Source: Ichthyophis bannanicus
Lineage: Eukaryota > Chordata > Amphibia > Gymnophiona > Ichthyophiidae
DNA length: 64,000 bases
Assembly: GCA_033557465.1 (NCBI GenBank)
Contig: CM066035.1
Coordinates: forward strand, 900,085,309-900,149,308
Reading direction: 5' to 3'
Shown piece by piece: positions 46,691 through 58,249 of the stretch. The notes below the pieces were generated by a model that was not told the origin of the DNA, did not search any database, and saw nothing but the letters and a program-made list of their open reading frames with translations. A program made the position numbers and the translations under genes. The stretch's first letter is position 1. Every line of letters starts with the position of its first letter.

Positions 46691-47150
46691 TGCTAATAAG
46701 TGAGTTATTTCCACTACATAATCATATTGCTGCTACAACTTATTACCTTAATAGACTATTGCCAATCTGTATATTATTATATTTTTCTATTCATGATAAA
46801 ACCTAATATATATCACAGAACTGACTCATTACCAGATGGTCTCACCTAACCTGAGGGTGAGGGACTAATAGCAGACTTTCCCCTAGACGTAACTGAGCAT
46901 AATTTATCTGTTTGTCTGCCAATACTCCACACAGTACTATATCAAGCCAAGTATCAATATAAATTACTGAGTTGTTTTATGTGATTGGGATGTAGCACTA
47001 TGTTTGTGTGTAAGTTCTTAAGACCCAGAGAACAAAGCTAGTCTTCTCTTTAAGAAATGGCAATATTTATTTGATTGATTGATTTACCATGTATTTCTAT
47101 ACCGCCCCTTCCGATGATCAGGGGCGGTTTACAAATAAAATGAACAGTTA
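46691..47150. other. Intron sequence with a short LINE 3' fragment
   Basis: AT-rich intron to about 47063. Then ATTTACCATGTATTTCTATACCGCCCC ... GGTTTACAA looks like the reversed 3' tail of an L2-like LINE cut by the DIRS repeat at 47151 (tentative, judged from the ACCGC/GGTTTACA pair). Confidence 0.4.
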
Positions 47151-47254
47151 GAGTAGTTACTCACCTGTAACAGGTGTTCTCCAGGAGCAGCAGGAATCAG
47201 TCCTCACATATGGGTGACATCGACGTCGATGGAGCCCTTGCGGAGCATTTCCCT

Positions 47255-48068
47255 ATGCTCACCTCCACATGCAAGCAGCCCAGTGGACCCTATCCACACA
47301 GTGGACACAGGCCACAGTACGTCTGTCGGACAAGATATCAAACTCATGACTGATCTTGTCCCTACAATGGTGGCAATCACTGGAGAATCTTTTAGTGGGG
47401 TCTCCTTTCCAATAACCCGTATGCCAGGCCACCCTAACAACAGATGCATCACAGGTGGGATGGGGAGCACACCTGCACCATCTCTCTACCTAGGGTACCT
47501 GGACTGCACAGGAGGCTTGTCTTCACATAAACCTCCTAGAACTCAGAGCAATCTATCTAGCTCTTCGAGTAATCCATGCCCAGCTCAGCTACAAGACAGT
47601 CCTAGTCCAAACGGACAATCAAGTAGCCATGTTCTACATGAACAAGCAGGGCGGAATGGGCTCTCTGTCATTATACAACAAAGCTTTACGACTATGGACC
47701 CTCGCCAGAGAGTATCAAATTCACCTTCTCGTGGTATATCTTCCAGGCATTCAAAACCTTTGGGCAGACGAACTCAGCCGAGTACTGCTGCCTCACGAAT
47801 GGTCTCTACACCTAGACCAGGTGACAAGTATATTTCAAATCTGGGGAACCCCAGACATAGACCTCTTTGCAAGCCCACTGAATGTCAAACTTTCCTGGTT
47901 CTGTTCCAGAATTCCGGCTCACAATTGCCAGGCAAGGGACGCCTTCCTCCTTCATTGGGGTCAGGACTTCCTCTATGCCTTCCCACCCATTCCCCTCATC
48001 CCCAAAACACTCTTCAAGCTTCAGAGAGATAGAGGTTGCATGATCCTCATAGCGCCACGGTGGCCATG
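47255..48068 (+). pseudogene. DIRS-D RT C-terminus, RNase H and post-RNase H region
   Basis: Begins at the RT connection (YAHLHMQAAQWTL-like) and continues with degraded RNase H. The clean frame 47629-48069 reads MFYMNKQGGMGSLSLYNKAL, WGTPDIDLFASPLNVKL, FLLHWGQDFLYAFPPIPLIP and MILIAPRWP then a stop. DIRS-F has the same region intact. Confidence 0.85.
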
Positions 48069-49223
48069 ACAAACGTGGTATCCCCTGCTTCTACATCTCT
48101 CTCAAGCTGCACCTCTGGAGTTAGGGTGTGCTCCAGACCTTCTCTCCCAAGAGAACGGGATGATATGGCACCCGAATCCCCAGTCCCTGCATCTCAGGGC
48201 CTGGTTGCTGAAAGCCTAGACCTGCAGGATCTTAACCTTTCCCAACAGGTAAAGGATATCCTTCAGACTTCTAGAAAACCTTCCACAAGACGTTCTTACG
48301 CCTTTAAGTGGAAACGTTTTACTATATGGTGTTCTCAAAAGGGCTTAAACCCCCTTGTGATACCTTTGGAATCGGTACTAGAATACCTACTTCATTTATC
48401 AAATTCTGGTCTAAAGCAAAATTCAGCAAGAGTCCATCTTAGTGCAATTGCAGCTTCCTATAAGCCTCTAAATGGACAGCCAATTTCCTCTCATCCACTC
48501 ATAGCAAGATTTATGAGAGATCTTCTATTAACAAAGCCTCCCATTTAAATCTAGTTCTCGGACAGTTCATGAAACCGCCCTTTGAACCTTTAGCCACGAC
48601 AACCTTAAAGTTTTTATCCAGGAAGGTCATCTTCCTAATTGCAATCACCTCCGCACGTCGCATTAGTGAATTGCAAGCTTTAGTGGCTGATCCCCCTTAT
48701 ACAAGGTTTCACCATGATAAGGTTGTTCTCAGAACTCATCCACATTTTATGCCAAAGGTGGTTTCGCCTTTTCATTTAAATCAATCGATTTACCTTCCTG
48801 TATTCTTTCCGAGGCCTCATGCCTCTATTGCAGAAAGGAACCTTCATATTTTGGACTGTAAAAGAGTCTTGGCTTTTTACCTACAAAGAACACAGCAACA
48901 TAGAAAGTCTTCTCAACTTTTTGTTGCTTTTGATTCTAGTCATTTAGGACTTCGTCTCCAAAAGAACTCTATCTAAATGGATTGCACAATGCATATCCTT
49001 TACTTATGAGAGTAAGAGTCTTCCTCTTCCTGTCACAGCGCATAATGTGAGAGCCATGGCAGCCTCTATGGCTAACCTTCACTCTGTGTCTATTGATGAC
49101 ATCTGTCGAGCAGCCACCTGGGCTTCGGTGCACACCTTCACAGCCCACTACTACCTAGATAAAGCCTCCCATCGGGATGCCTTCTTTGGCCCAGCTGTTC
49201 TTCAACATCTCTTTCAGACTTAA
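48036..49223 (+). pseudogene. DIRS-D tyrosine recombinase (frameshifted, catalytic box intact)
   Basis: The core-binding domain (SRKPSTRRSYAFKWKRFTIW) lies in 48036-48548. A short deletion removes about eight residues before LVLGQFMKPPFEPLA, shifting the frame to 48569-48976 (AITSARRISELQALVADPPY, first Arg). A second shift leads to 48977-49223 with VTAHNVRAMAASMANLHSV (H-x-x-R intact) and FTAHYYLDKASHRDAFFG (Tyr). All catalytic residues remain, but two shifts inactivate it. Confidence 0.88.
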
Positions 49224-49342
49224 TTCAACTCCTACCCACCCAACCCTGGTAGGATACCAGAGATCCATGGGAGGAAGCATGGCCCACCTCACTATAGGTG
49301 GCAGCTTCCTGGGGCCATCTCCCCGGCATCTTCAGCTAGGGA

Positions 49343-49446
49343 GTCCCCATATGTGAAGACTACATTCCTGCTTGTTCCTGGAGATAGCATAGTTACTCAC
49401 CTGTAACAGGTGATCTCCGGGAACAGCAGGAATTTAGTCTTCACAA
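49343..49446. repeat. DIRS-D internal complementary region
   Basis: CTGCTTGTTCCTGGAGATAG joined to CATAGTTACTCACCTGTAAC: the two tip sequences head to tail, as in the other copies. Confidence 0.85.
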
Positions 49447-49540
49447 ACCACCCACCTCCCCTAGGAGTTGTCTCTATCTCTCTGTCTCTTTCCTCTCTCC
49501 TTCTATCCTTTCACTCAGCTACAAACTTAACTAAAGAGGG

Positions 49541-49720
49541 ACAGTTGGAAAGGTGGGAAGGCAGCGCGCATGTGCTGAGGGATGTTCCCAAAAGCATTCC
49601 TATTGGACACTGGGGAGCGTTTCCACGCAGGCTCCGTCGGTACTGACGATAACCATATGTGAAGACTAAATTCCTGCTGTTCCAAGAGATCACCTGTTAC
49701 AGGTGAGTAACTACGCTTTC
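49541..49720. repeat. DIRS-D 3' inverted terminal repeat
   Basis: Runs from GTTGGAAAGGTGGGAAGGCA through CCAAAAGCATTCCTATTGG to the tip CACCTGTTACAGGTGAGTAAC. It matches in inverse the left repeat of DIRS-F. Confidence 0.85.
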
Positions 49721-50289
49721 CTGGAAGGTATACTGCATGGAGGTGAATTCTACAACTGGATGGCCTCTCTACTTAAGGGGAGAGAGCCTGTCCCTCCCTG
49801 TTTGTTTCTATAAAACATGGCCACCTGGTTGTCTGTCTGGATGAGGACTAAGCGGCCTCTGAGTTGGACAGAGAAGACTCGGATTGCGTTGAAGATTGCT
49901 CTGAGTATGAGGAGATTGATATGTAGGAGACTTTCTTAAGTGGCTGTAGGAGACTTTCTTGAGTGGTTATAAGACCCTTCAGGTGAGCACCCCCAACCTA
50001 GCTTTGATGCGGTGGTTATCAGGGAATACTGTGGTACAGACCTTTGAAAAGGTAGCCCTACGGGGATGTTCTGTGGTTTGCACCACCACTGAAGGGCTGA
50101 CCTGATCTGAGAAGATGATGGAGTCAGAGGTGGTCTGTGGACTACTTCCACTGCTGTGAGAGTCCATTGTCGTAGTCCCATATTGAAACGGGCATATGGA
50201 ATGACGGACTGTAGAGGCCATGTGGCCTAGGAGGCGTAGGAATGTTCTGGCCATTATTGACACTTGTTAGACTCGTCAGGCCAAGGATA
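49721..50289 (-). pseudogene. DIRS-E RNase H and RT connection remnant
   Basis: Degraded frames (50263-49979, 50181-49936) carry MARTFLRLLGHMASTVRHS and LQWWCKPQNIPVGLPFQ, followed by remnants of RNase H up to the junction at 49721. Stops and shifts throughout. Confidence 0.75.
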
Positions 50290-51099
50290 TTAGTCGGGCA
50301 CATCTGGCAGAAAAGTTCGGGCATGGAGCATGTCTAGATGAACTTCTTTGAACTCTAGATTTTGCGTTGGCTTGAGATGTGATTTGGATAATTTATGACA
50401 AACCCTAACTCCTGTAAGATGTGGATGGTTTCTTTTTTTTAGGGCAGCAGCAACTGCCCGAGCAGTATCTGCCCTTAGCAACCAATCATCAAAGTAGGGG
50501 AACAGAAAGATCCCCAAAGTTTGAAGGTAGGCTGCGACCACAGCCAGACACTTTGTGAACACTCTGAGTGCCAAGGCTAAGCCGAAGGGAAGGACCCGAT
50601 ATTGGCAATGATTTTTCCAGAAACAAATCCGAGGAACTTTCTGTAATCTGGGTGGATGAGGATGTGTGTATAAGCATCCTTTAAGTCTAAGGAGCAAAGT
50701 CAATCGTTTGGTTGAAGGTAAGGAAGAAGGGTACCCAGAGAAATCATTTTGAATTTTTTCTTGACAAGGAACTTGTTGAGATTTCAGAGATCTAGTATAA
50801 GCCTGTGACCTACTTCTTTGGGAGAAGAAAGTATTGGGAGTAGAACCCTAGGCCTTGTTGAGAGAGAGGTACTTCCTCTATTGCCCCTGAAGTAGTACAG
50901 AGTGGATCTCCTGTTGTAACAAAGAAGTTTGATGGAGATCTAAGGAGGGTTGATCTACAAAATGAGTGGGTGGAAGATCTCTGAATTTCAACTGCAGACC
51001 CTGGTTTACTAGATGTAAGGTCCAGAGTTCTGAGGTGATGCTGCTCCAGTAGTGTGAGAAATGCACTAGTCTCCCTGGTATCCTGGGAGGATTGGCCAT
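50290..51099 (-). pseudogene. DIRS-E reverse transcriptase remnant
   Basis: Frame 50703-50290 has CQYRVLPFGLALALRVFTKC and FLFPYFDDWLLRAD (the DD pair preserved, at about 50481-50500). N-terminal RT sequence (51099-50878, PRIPGRLVHFSHYW; WTLHLVNQGLQL) is in another frame. Intervening stops make it inactive. Confidence 0.8.
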
Positions 51100-51115
51100 G
51101 CTCCCGAGAAAGGAG

Positions 51116-53009
51116 TCAAAAAAACTCTGAGATGAGTGAGCAGGAGGAGCAGGCTGTGATTTGGTAACCTTGGGTTTCCTGGGTTGTTTTTGGCCCTGTT
51201 GTTGTGGAGCAGAATAGGAGGAATAGGAATGGACAATAACATTTCTTCTTTGGGAAGAAGAGTTTTTTGGTGGCAGTATTCTTTTTAGAAGGATCTGCTG
51301 TCTTTCTAGAAAGCCTCTTCATAGTGAGGTCGTCTGTCTCTATCTCACCTGCCTTTTCCCTTCACTTCTAGCCAAAAAGGTTCTCACCATTGTATAGAAT
51401 GTTAATTAACTTATCCTGAACCCATTGCTCCAGGTCAGATGCCTGAAGCCAGGCTGTTCGTCTAGCTCTAATGCAGGCTCAAAGGCATCAAAAGCTGTCC
51501 TTGTTAGAAATTTTGAAGTGCTCTGGGCAGGTGTGACTAAAACCTGATAAGCTGCCTTTCTCAGGAGACAGCAAGGTAGTAAATTCTGCTAGATCCCTCG
51601 AGATATCTCTAAGGAACATGCCCATATATAGCCTGTAGGAACATATTCTGGAAGCTAACACTGTTGTTGCCTGGAAGGCCTTTCTTCCAAAGGCATCCAG
51701 AGTTCTGGCCTCCCTTCCAGGAGGAACAGAGGAGTGGTTCTTTTGGATTTTAATCCTTCTCATGGCAGACTCAACTACCATAGAGTGGTGAGGGAGTTGA
51801 GGTTTTTGAAACCTTGCAGAAGTTGATATGGGATATTCCCACATTAGAGGCATTAGGTTTCTCAAGAACAAATCCACCGGGAGGGTTGCCACCTCCTTCA
51901 GTGCCAATGGATACTGGAGAATGTGCAGTACCTCTGCTCTGGATTTCTGTCTCAGTAGCCAAACATACCTCCTGGGCAGCAGCCATGTCCTTAATAAAAT
52001 CTTGATAGGATATGTCCTCAGGTGGAGACCTTTGACGCTCATAGGGAGGTGATGATCTGATGGCGCATCCCTGTTGGTATCAGAATTGATAGATTCGTAG
52101 GCTTCTGGCACAGAACCAGAGTCTGGAAGGAAATCAAAAAAATGCTTATGAGGTCCCCTATAACTCCAGTGCTCGGCTGGAGGGTGTTTAGATGTCGAGG
52201 GTATCGAGAGCGGTGGTATCAAAGACCTCGGTACTGGTTGCTCGACGGACCAATGTGATGCAGGTGATGCCTGTGGAAGGGTATCGAGAGAGTCCTTCGT
52301 GGCTGCCGGTGGTGGTGGAACCGGTGCCGATTGCGATACCCCCGATGCCAACGGTGTCACTACTGCCAAGAGTGCAGCGATGCTCTTTTCAATGGCGATG
52401 ACCCAGTCATCGATCATTGGTACCAGTGGAGAAGTGGTTCCAGACATGATTGTGTGGGCCACAACTCTTGATACCAGTATCAGGTGCTCCACTCCCCGAG
52501 CCCCTTTACGGCTTTGGAGGGTGAGGCCTCCCACCGGGATTGCTTCGCTGGCCAATCTGCATCAGAGTGAGAGGAGTGTCGTTGACGATGCCAATACTCA
52601 GTGTCCGATGCCGACACCAATATCAAGGTCGATGATCTCGATGCCATCAATGTATTTTTCTTCTTTTGTACTGGAGACTTAGATTGATGCTTGTCCTTTC
52701 TACTAAGTGGGGATTCTAGAGATATGGGAAGACTTAGATGGCGTCAATGCCTCCAAGGAGTTCAACGAAGGAGCTGAGTTTGTTGGAAACAGCTTAGCCT
52801 TTTGTTTATCCCAGTTTTTTCTACCTCTGGCAGTCATGTGGCTACAGGAGGGGCAGGAATCTACATCATGGTCTGGGCCTAAACACTTGAGGCACCAACT
52901 ATGCTCATCGGTGATGGAAATGGTACTGGCACACTTCAAGCATTTCTTAAACCCACTGTGGGACTTTTCGATTTCTGGGAAAAAGGACTGAGGCAAAGTC
53001 AAATTACAT
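51116..53009 (-). pseudogene. DIRS-E gag-like ORF
   Basis: The N-terminal zinc pattern CLKCASTI...CLKCLGPDHD...CPSCSHM is at 53002-52703. A long frame (52555-51488, 355 codons) holds the Ser/Pro-rich middle, LPHHSMVVESAMRRIKIQ and the helical core YRLYMGMFLRDISRDL. A Lys-rich tail (KRLSRKTADPSKKNTATKKL) lies at 51322-51116 in another frame. It is the best preserved gag-like middle region among the decayed copies. Confidence 0.75.
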
Positions 53010-53264
53010 GATAGTGTACGGTAAAGCCATAGGCCTTAAGCTCCACAAGATACAAGAATGAATGAAAAAATTATATAAAATAAGAAAAGAAAAATAGGAA
53101 TGGGAGCTGAATCGACAGGAAGTTGAGTTGGCGACAGGAAGGCAAAAAAGAGAAGTATTCGACGGCACCACCAAAGAAACTACAGAAGTCTCTTGACGCG
53201 GCTGACAGGGATGAGGTCCTGATGGCTCCGGGGAAAAAAGACAACTGAGTAGACCAGGACTGAA

Positions 53265-53404
53265 GGTGGAAAGGCAGCCATGCATGCATGGTGAACGCTC
53301 CCAAAGGCTTTTCTATTGGATGCTGGGGAGTGTTTCCGCGCTGGATTCAGTCTGTGCCAATGTCACCCATATGTGAAGACTGACTTCCTGATTGTTCCTG
53401 GAGA
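53265..53404. repeat. DIRS-E 5' inverted terminal repeat
   Basis: Begins AAGGTGGAAAGGCAGCC, contains CCCAAAGGCTTTTCTATTGG and ends TTGTTCCTGGAGA, the 5'-type end without the palindrome. Confidence 0.8.
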
Positions 53405-53900
53405 TATGGGCAAATATTGGGAATGGGGGGGGACTGGAACTGGGCTTATATTGAGGCGGGGGGACTGGAAATAGGCTGATACAGGGGCTGGAGGCTGATT
53501 GGTACTGGAAATGGGCTGGTACTGGGGCTGGGGGAGAGGCCTGGAAATGGGTTCATACAGATACTGAAAATTGAGTGAAAATGGGAATGGGAGGCTGGGG
53601 GGGGGGACTGGAAATGGGCTAATACAGGGGCTGGGGGCTGACTGATTCTGGAAATGAGCTGGTATTGGGAATGGGCTAATACTGGGTCTTGGGGACTGAG
53701 GGACTGACTTGATACTGGGAATTGGGGGCTGGGACTGGAAATAGGCTGATACTGGGGCTGGGAGGAATAGGAAATGGGCTGATACTGGGTCTGAGGACAT
53801 GGGAATGGAAAGGGATGGGACTGGAAGGGAGCTAATTCTAGGGCTGGGGGTCTTGGGATTGAAAGGGGGCTGATGATGGTCAATGCTAGGGTCAGAGTAG
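53405..53900. repeat. G-rich minisatellite
   Basis: Degenerate tandem units of roughly 30 bp around GGACTGGAAATGGGCTGATA and CTGGGGCTGGGG, about 14 units. Many runs of three or more G on the plus strand could form G-quadruplexes. The long minus-strand Pro/Ser-rich frames here are products of this bias, not genes. Confidence 0.75.
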
Positions 53901-54723
53901 GAAAAAGAGGGGGATTCTGAGGGAGTGAGAAGGGAGAGGATGCAACCAAGGGAAGGTTGAGAGAGAGGGGTATAAGAACACATGCTAGGTTAAGGAGGAG
54001 AAAAGACAAAGTTAATGAATACTGGAAAAGGAAGTAAAAGGATGGGTGTTGGGGAAGGAAAGTAGGAGACAGGAGGGCAGGTAGTAGGGAAATGGGACGT
54101 GGGAAAGCAGGGATTCTGACAGGTGGAGACTCTAGGAATGGGTGAGAAAACAGAAGAAAGATCTAAGATAGGCTGGGTATTGGGAGTTTAAGTGGGGAGT
54201 CGGGGCTTGGGTAGGATTGTGATTGGGAACTTAGAGTTGCCGGGGAGGGGGGGGGGGATAGTGGCGACTAAGAAATTAAGGACAGTAGTGACAAGATGAT
54301 TGGGTGTGGGGTATGAGTAGGGCTGTGAGACCAAGTGCAGAAATATGGGGAGGGGAGAAGGTTTGAAGGACCTGGAGGGTTTGGGAAGGGGAGGGGACAG
54401 GAGGAGTTGGGGCAGTTGAAAAGGATAGAGTGCTATGGAGTGAATGAAAGACACAGGAAGGGAAAGGTCTTCCTTAAAGTAGATGAAAGAGAGCAGGAAT
54501 GGTGGAAGTAAAAAGGGAAATGGAAGCCTGGATGGGGGTACGACACAAAGGGCCTGGAGGTGAAGAAAGGATGAGTGCTAGAAAATGTGCTGGGGCTGAT
54601 GAAAGGATGAGAAGCAGAAGGTGGTAAATGAGACTGAGGAGGAGATGAGTACAGAGGGAGTAAATGGCGAACTAGGAAGTGGGTGAAAGACGGAGGGGGA
54701 AGGATAGGGTGTTTGCAAAGGAA
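53901..54723. other. Purine-rich intron sequence
   Basis: GA-rich low-complexity sequence continuing from the minisatellite, with no recognisable element or gene. Confidence 0.4.
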
Positions 54724-57027
54724 TGATACAAAAAATGAAAAGCTGCTATAAAAAAACAGGTATGTTTATTTCTGTCTTGATATCTAAGCATACATAAAAA
54801 ATTACAAAAAACAACTGTTGACCTGAGCATTACTAATTTATGGGTTTTATAGAGAGGACTAAAGTTAAAACATAAGCCAAGTCAATGCCCCAAACATTAA
54901 CATCATAAGTCTAACCACTGACAAATACCACAGCAGTACAAATGTATAGAAAATTTATATATATTGAAAACAAACCTATCTTCTTGAGTGTCAAAGAATC
55001 AACATGCTATTATAAACTATTGTCTTGGCCTTGATGCTGTCAGCTTTTCATTGGTTGCTGCATCAGAAGGCACCAGCAAAGAATGGTACTACAGAAAAAA
55101 CACATCATCAATCAAGACCAACATACCAACAGTCAAAAGGAAGCTTCAAAGTTATATCTAATATAAAGTTTTCTAATTCCCTAATATCATATCATGTATC
55201 AGCAATAAGAGGGGAAAACAAAAGACATTAAAAACAATGAAATGGCAAGAGACTAAGATAGTTGCTTGTAGATGCACAAGAACTCTACTTTCTGCATTCC
55301 CCATTTAAAAAATAAAAAAAAACATACTTACTAGTTATCTAGCAAACATCCATTACTAAAGGAAAGCAAAGCAGGGTCAAGGTCTATTAATGGCTGCTGC
55401 TCATATAGTATCTCTGTCTCTCACAATGACAGATCATGCTCTTTTCTGTATGCCAGCGTTCGGAACCCTCTAAATTTTAAATAACCAATAGCTAATCAAA
55501 GACTCCCTCCAATTACTGAAACTACCAGTAGAATACTACCATATCTCAACCTATCAGATAGCTGCAAACTCACCAATCACAGATAAAACACCAAGCCCCA
55601 CGCCTCTTTCATTGATACTCTAACCCACACACAAAAAAAAGATAACCAATCACAACACACTATTTTCAAACAACCAATCTAGTTCTATCCTATAACAACC
55701 TATCTCTACAAAGAAAACATACTTTCACTACCTCCATTCATAAAACCATCCACAACAATATCACATTAAAATACAATTCCACATATTCCACACATGGAGT
55801 GGAGGAGTGGCCTAGTAGTTGGGGCAAGGTACTTCAGGCCGGAAGGTCGGGGGTTCAAATCCCACTAGAGGACAGCAACCTTGGGCCGGAAGGACTGGGT
55901 TTCTAGTCCCACAGGTGCTCCTTGTGGTCTTGGGCAAGCCACTTAACCCTCCATAGCCCATGTTCCCTGTAAAATAGTTATCTCCAAGTTATAATGCCCT
56001 GTTCAATGTAATTTCAGTTTGTTCAATGTAAACTGCACTGATGCAGAATAGCGCGGTATATAAGAGAATGTAAATAAATAAATAAATAAATAAATTTCAT
56101 GCTTATTCATTTAATGCCAAATAGGTGAGAGATCCAACAATGGAGCTACAAGTAAAGATTAAACAAATTACTAAGAGTTGGTATGGCTACATATGCCTTC
56201 AAGACTCATGCCTTAGGGCTTTAGAGTCCAATTCCCATTGGGGCATGTCCAGCCTGTCCAGACATCCAAAATCTGGATGGGCCGGATTTAAAATTTAGAG
56301 AGTTCTGAATGCTGGCATATAGAGAAGAGCATGATCTGTCATTGTGAGAGACAGAGATGCTATATGGGCAAGAACCATTAACAGACCTTGTCCCTGCTTT
56401 TCTTTCCTTTAGGAATGGATGTTTGCTAGATAACTAGTAAGGATGGGGTTTTTTTTAGTTTTTGACTGGGGAATGCAGTAAGCAGAGTTCTTGTGCATGT
56501 ACTAGCAACAATCTTGCTATATAATTCCTTTTTTAATGTCTCTTAGTATCTCTTCTTATTGCTGATACATGATATGATATTAGGGAGTTAGAAAACTTTA
56601 TATCAGAGATAACTTTAAAGCTACTTTTTGACTGTTTGTATGTAGTTCTTGATTAATAAAATGTTTGTTTTTTCTATAGTACCATTCTTTGCTAGTGCCT
56701 TCTGAAGAAGCAACCAGCGAAAATCTGACAGCGTCAAGGCCGAGGCAATAGTTTGCTGATTCTTTGACACACAAGAAGATAAGTTTGTTTTCAATATATA
56801 TGAATTTTCTATACATCTGTACTGCTGTGGTATTTGTCAATGGTTAGATTTCTGATGTTAATGTCTGGGGCATTGAACTGGCTTATAAACTTTAGCCATC
56901 TCTATAAAACCCAGAAATTAGTAATACTGAGGTCAACCGTTGTTTTCTGTAATTTTTTATGTATGCTTAGATATCAAGATAAAAATAAACACCTGTTTTT
57001 ATAGTAGTTTTTCATTTTTTGTATTAG
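54724..57027. repeat. Long inverted repeat with ~750-bp arms
   Basis: The left arm (54724-55486) and right arm (56285-57027) are inverted copies from end to end. For example ATACAAAAAATGAAAAGCTG pairs with the arm ending TTTTCATTTTTTGTATTAG, and AACATCCATTACTAAAGGAA pairs with TTCCTTTAGGAATGGATGTT. The 800-bp centre includes a SINE. No transposase or RT is present. It may be a fold-back DNA element or two oppositely inserted copies of one repeat. Confidence 0.8.
55797..56095 (+). repeat. tRNA-derived SINE with LINE-type tail
   Basis: The head has a polymerase III A box (TGGCCTAGTAGTTGGG, 55808) and B box (GGTTCAAATCCC, 55852) in tRNA-like spacing. The tail TGTAAACTGCACTGATGCAG ... GGTATATAAGAGAATG and the AAAT run match the 3' end of the LINE at 41165-46690. 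This is the usual way a SINE borrows a partner LINE's reverse transcriptase; the partnership is inferred from the shared tail. Confidence 0.85.
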
Positions 57028-58249
57028 TTAAGTTACTGTTGTTTTTTCAGAATGTCTGGTGGCAAAGGATTGAGACAAATGTGGAATAGAAGGACTAGGG
57101 GAATAAGATTAGGAAATAGAAAGCTGGTAAGTAGATGAACAGTGAAAAGAGGAAGACAATATTTTAGGAAGGAGAAAGAGGAATGGAATAAAGCTATAGT
57201 TACATAAAAGGCAAATGAGAGAAATAGAAGGATCAATGTCAGGGAGAGATGTAGCGAAGGAAAGGACAAAGAAAACAGAGCTTGAAGAAACAGAAAATGG
57301 AAATTGGATCTTGGAAAAGGATGTAGAAGAAAACCAACAAGAGGAATTAGAAAAGAGACGGGGACCAACCCAACTGGAAAAAATTAGACGATCAGACAAG
57401 AAAGGTACAAAAAGAGTGTCCATTTTTAGAAAATGAAATATGTCAGTTTTGAAAAAATGCATGTCTTATATAATTCACTACAGGAGGAAATTCATTTCTG
57501 TTTCTCTTGTGTGTTTCAAAGCTCAGCTTCTGATTTTGGGGTGTTCCCATTTTGATTTTTGTCTTTTGCAGTTTCTTAATCTTTAATTGGTGATGGTCTG
57601 TTTTATCCATGTGTAGCCGAGATAAGGGATTCTGTTAACTTGTAGGTTCTCTCTAGGAATCTGTAGTAGTTCAGCTTGTTCTCTTTTACAACTGGGGGTT
57701 ACTGGTGTTCTAGAATATTTGTAGTGCTGATTTTCCATTAAGTAGGGTGGGTGCAATTTGAATTTGATGCTGGTGTCGAGTGTCCATTTGCAATGTTTTG
57801 TGTTATGACATACAATGTCTATGGGTAGCTTTTCCAAATGGGTTAGTTTTGTACATAATATACTAAATACCAACACCCTTAGAAACACCAACCTACCCCA
57901 ATCACAAATTTCCATAACAAAATAGTCACAACTCTCACATATTCATATAAGGTATATATGACCTCAGGGTATTCTCCTCCCTACATGTGGCAAAATAAAT
58001 CACTATAGGGTTAGGTAGCAAACCTCACATCATGGGTCATAACCTTCTTATCTTTAATTCAAATGTACAAAAAATTAGTCCAAATATAATAAAATTCCCT
58101 ACACCCAAAAAGTACTTTTTAGAGATTCTTAAAATTCTTTTTTTAAGGAAGTATTTAAATTTTATCTTAATTTATTTCAAATTTCCACACTGTCATGCTT
58201 TAGCAGAGAACCGAAGCCCACAAACTGCCCGTTCAAATCCTACAAAAGA
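57028..58249. other. Intron sequence without recognised element
   Basis: AT-rich. A 110-codon minus-strand frame (57915-57583, including RIPYLGYTWIKQT) is not recognised and lacks supporting features. C/T-rich minus-strand frames at 57033-57462 look like chance. Confidence 0.35.

Larger units (their letters stand above)
47151..53404. mobile_element. Composite of two opposed DIRS pieces (DIRS-D inside DIRS-E)
   Basis: Three DIRS end sequences occur instead of two. The left tip (47151-47254) has the 3'-type end, CACCTGTAACAGGTG, of a minus-strand copy. It switches at 47255 to RT of a plus-strand copy, DIRS-D, which runs through its own internal complementary region (49343-49446) to a 3'-type tip at 49720. 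From 49721 a minus-strand copy, DIRS-E, runs from RNase H through RT and gag to a 5'-type tip at 53404. DIRS-D thus lacks its 5' half, and DIRS-E lacks its recombinase half. Confidence 0.8.

Noticed and set aside
53363..54009. Minus-strand Pro/Ser-rich frames of about 200 codons
   Set aside because: They lie in the G-rich minisatellite, repeat with its unit and have no features of a gene.
55797..55890. Possible tRNA gene from A and B boxes
   Set aside because: No cloverleaf or terminator, and it is fused to a LINE-type tail, so it is a SINE.
57033..57462. Hydrophobic minus-strand frames of 111 and 117 codons
   Set aside because: Composed of Leu/Phe/Ser from purine-rich DNA on the other strand; they overlap each other and have no homology I can recognise.
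57583..57915. 110-codon minus-strand frame as a host exon or Penelope endonuclease
   Set aside because: No splice sites at its borders and no clear GIY-YIG or polymerase motif; left as unrecognised.
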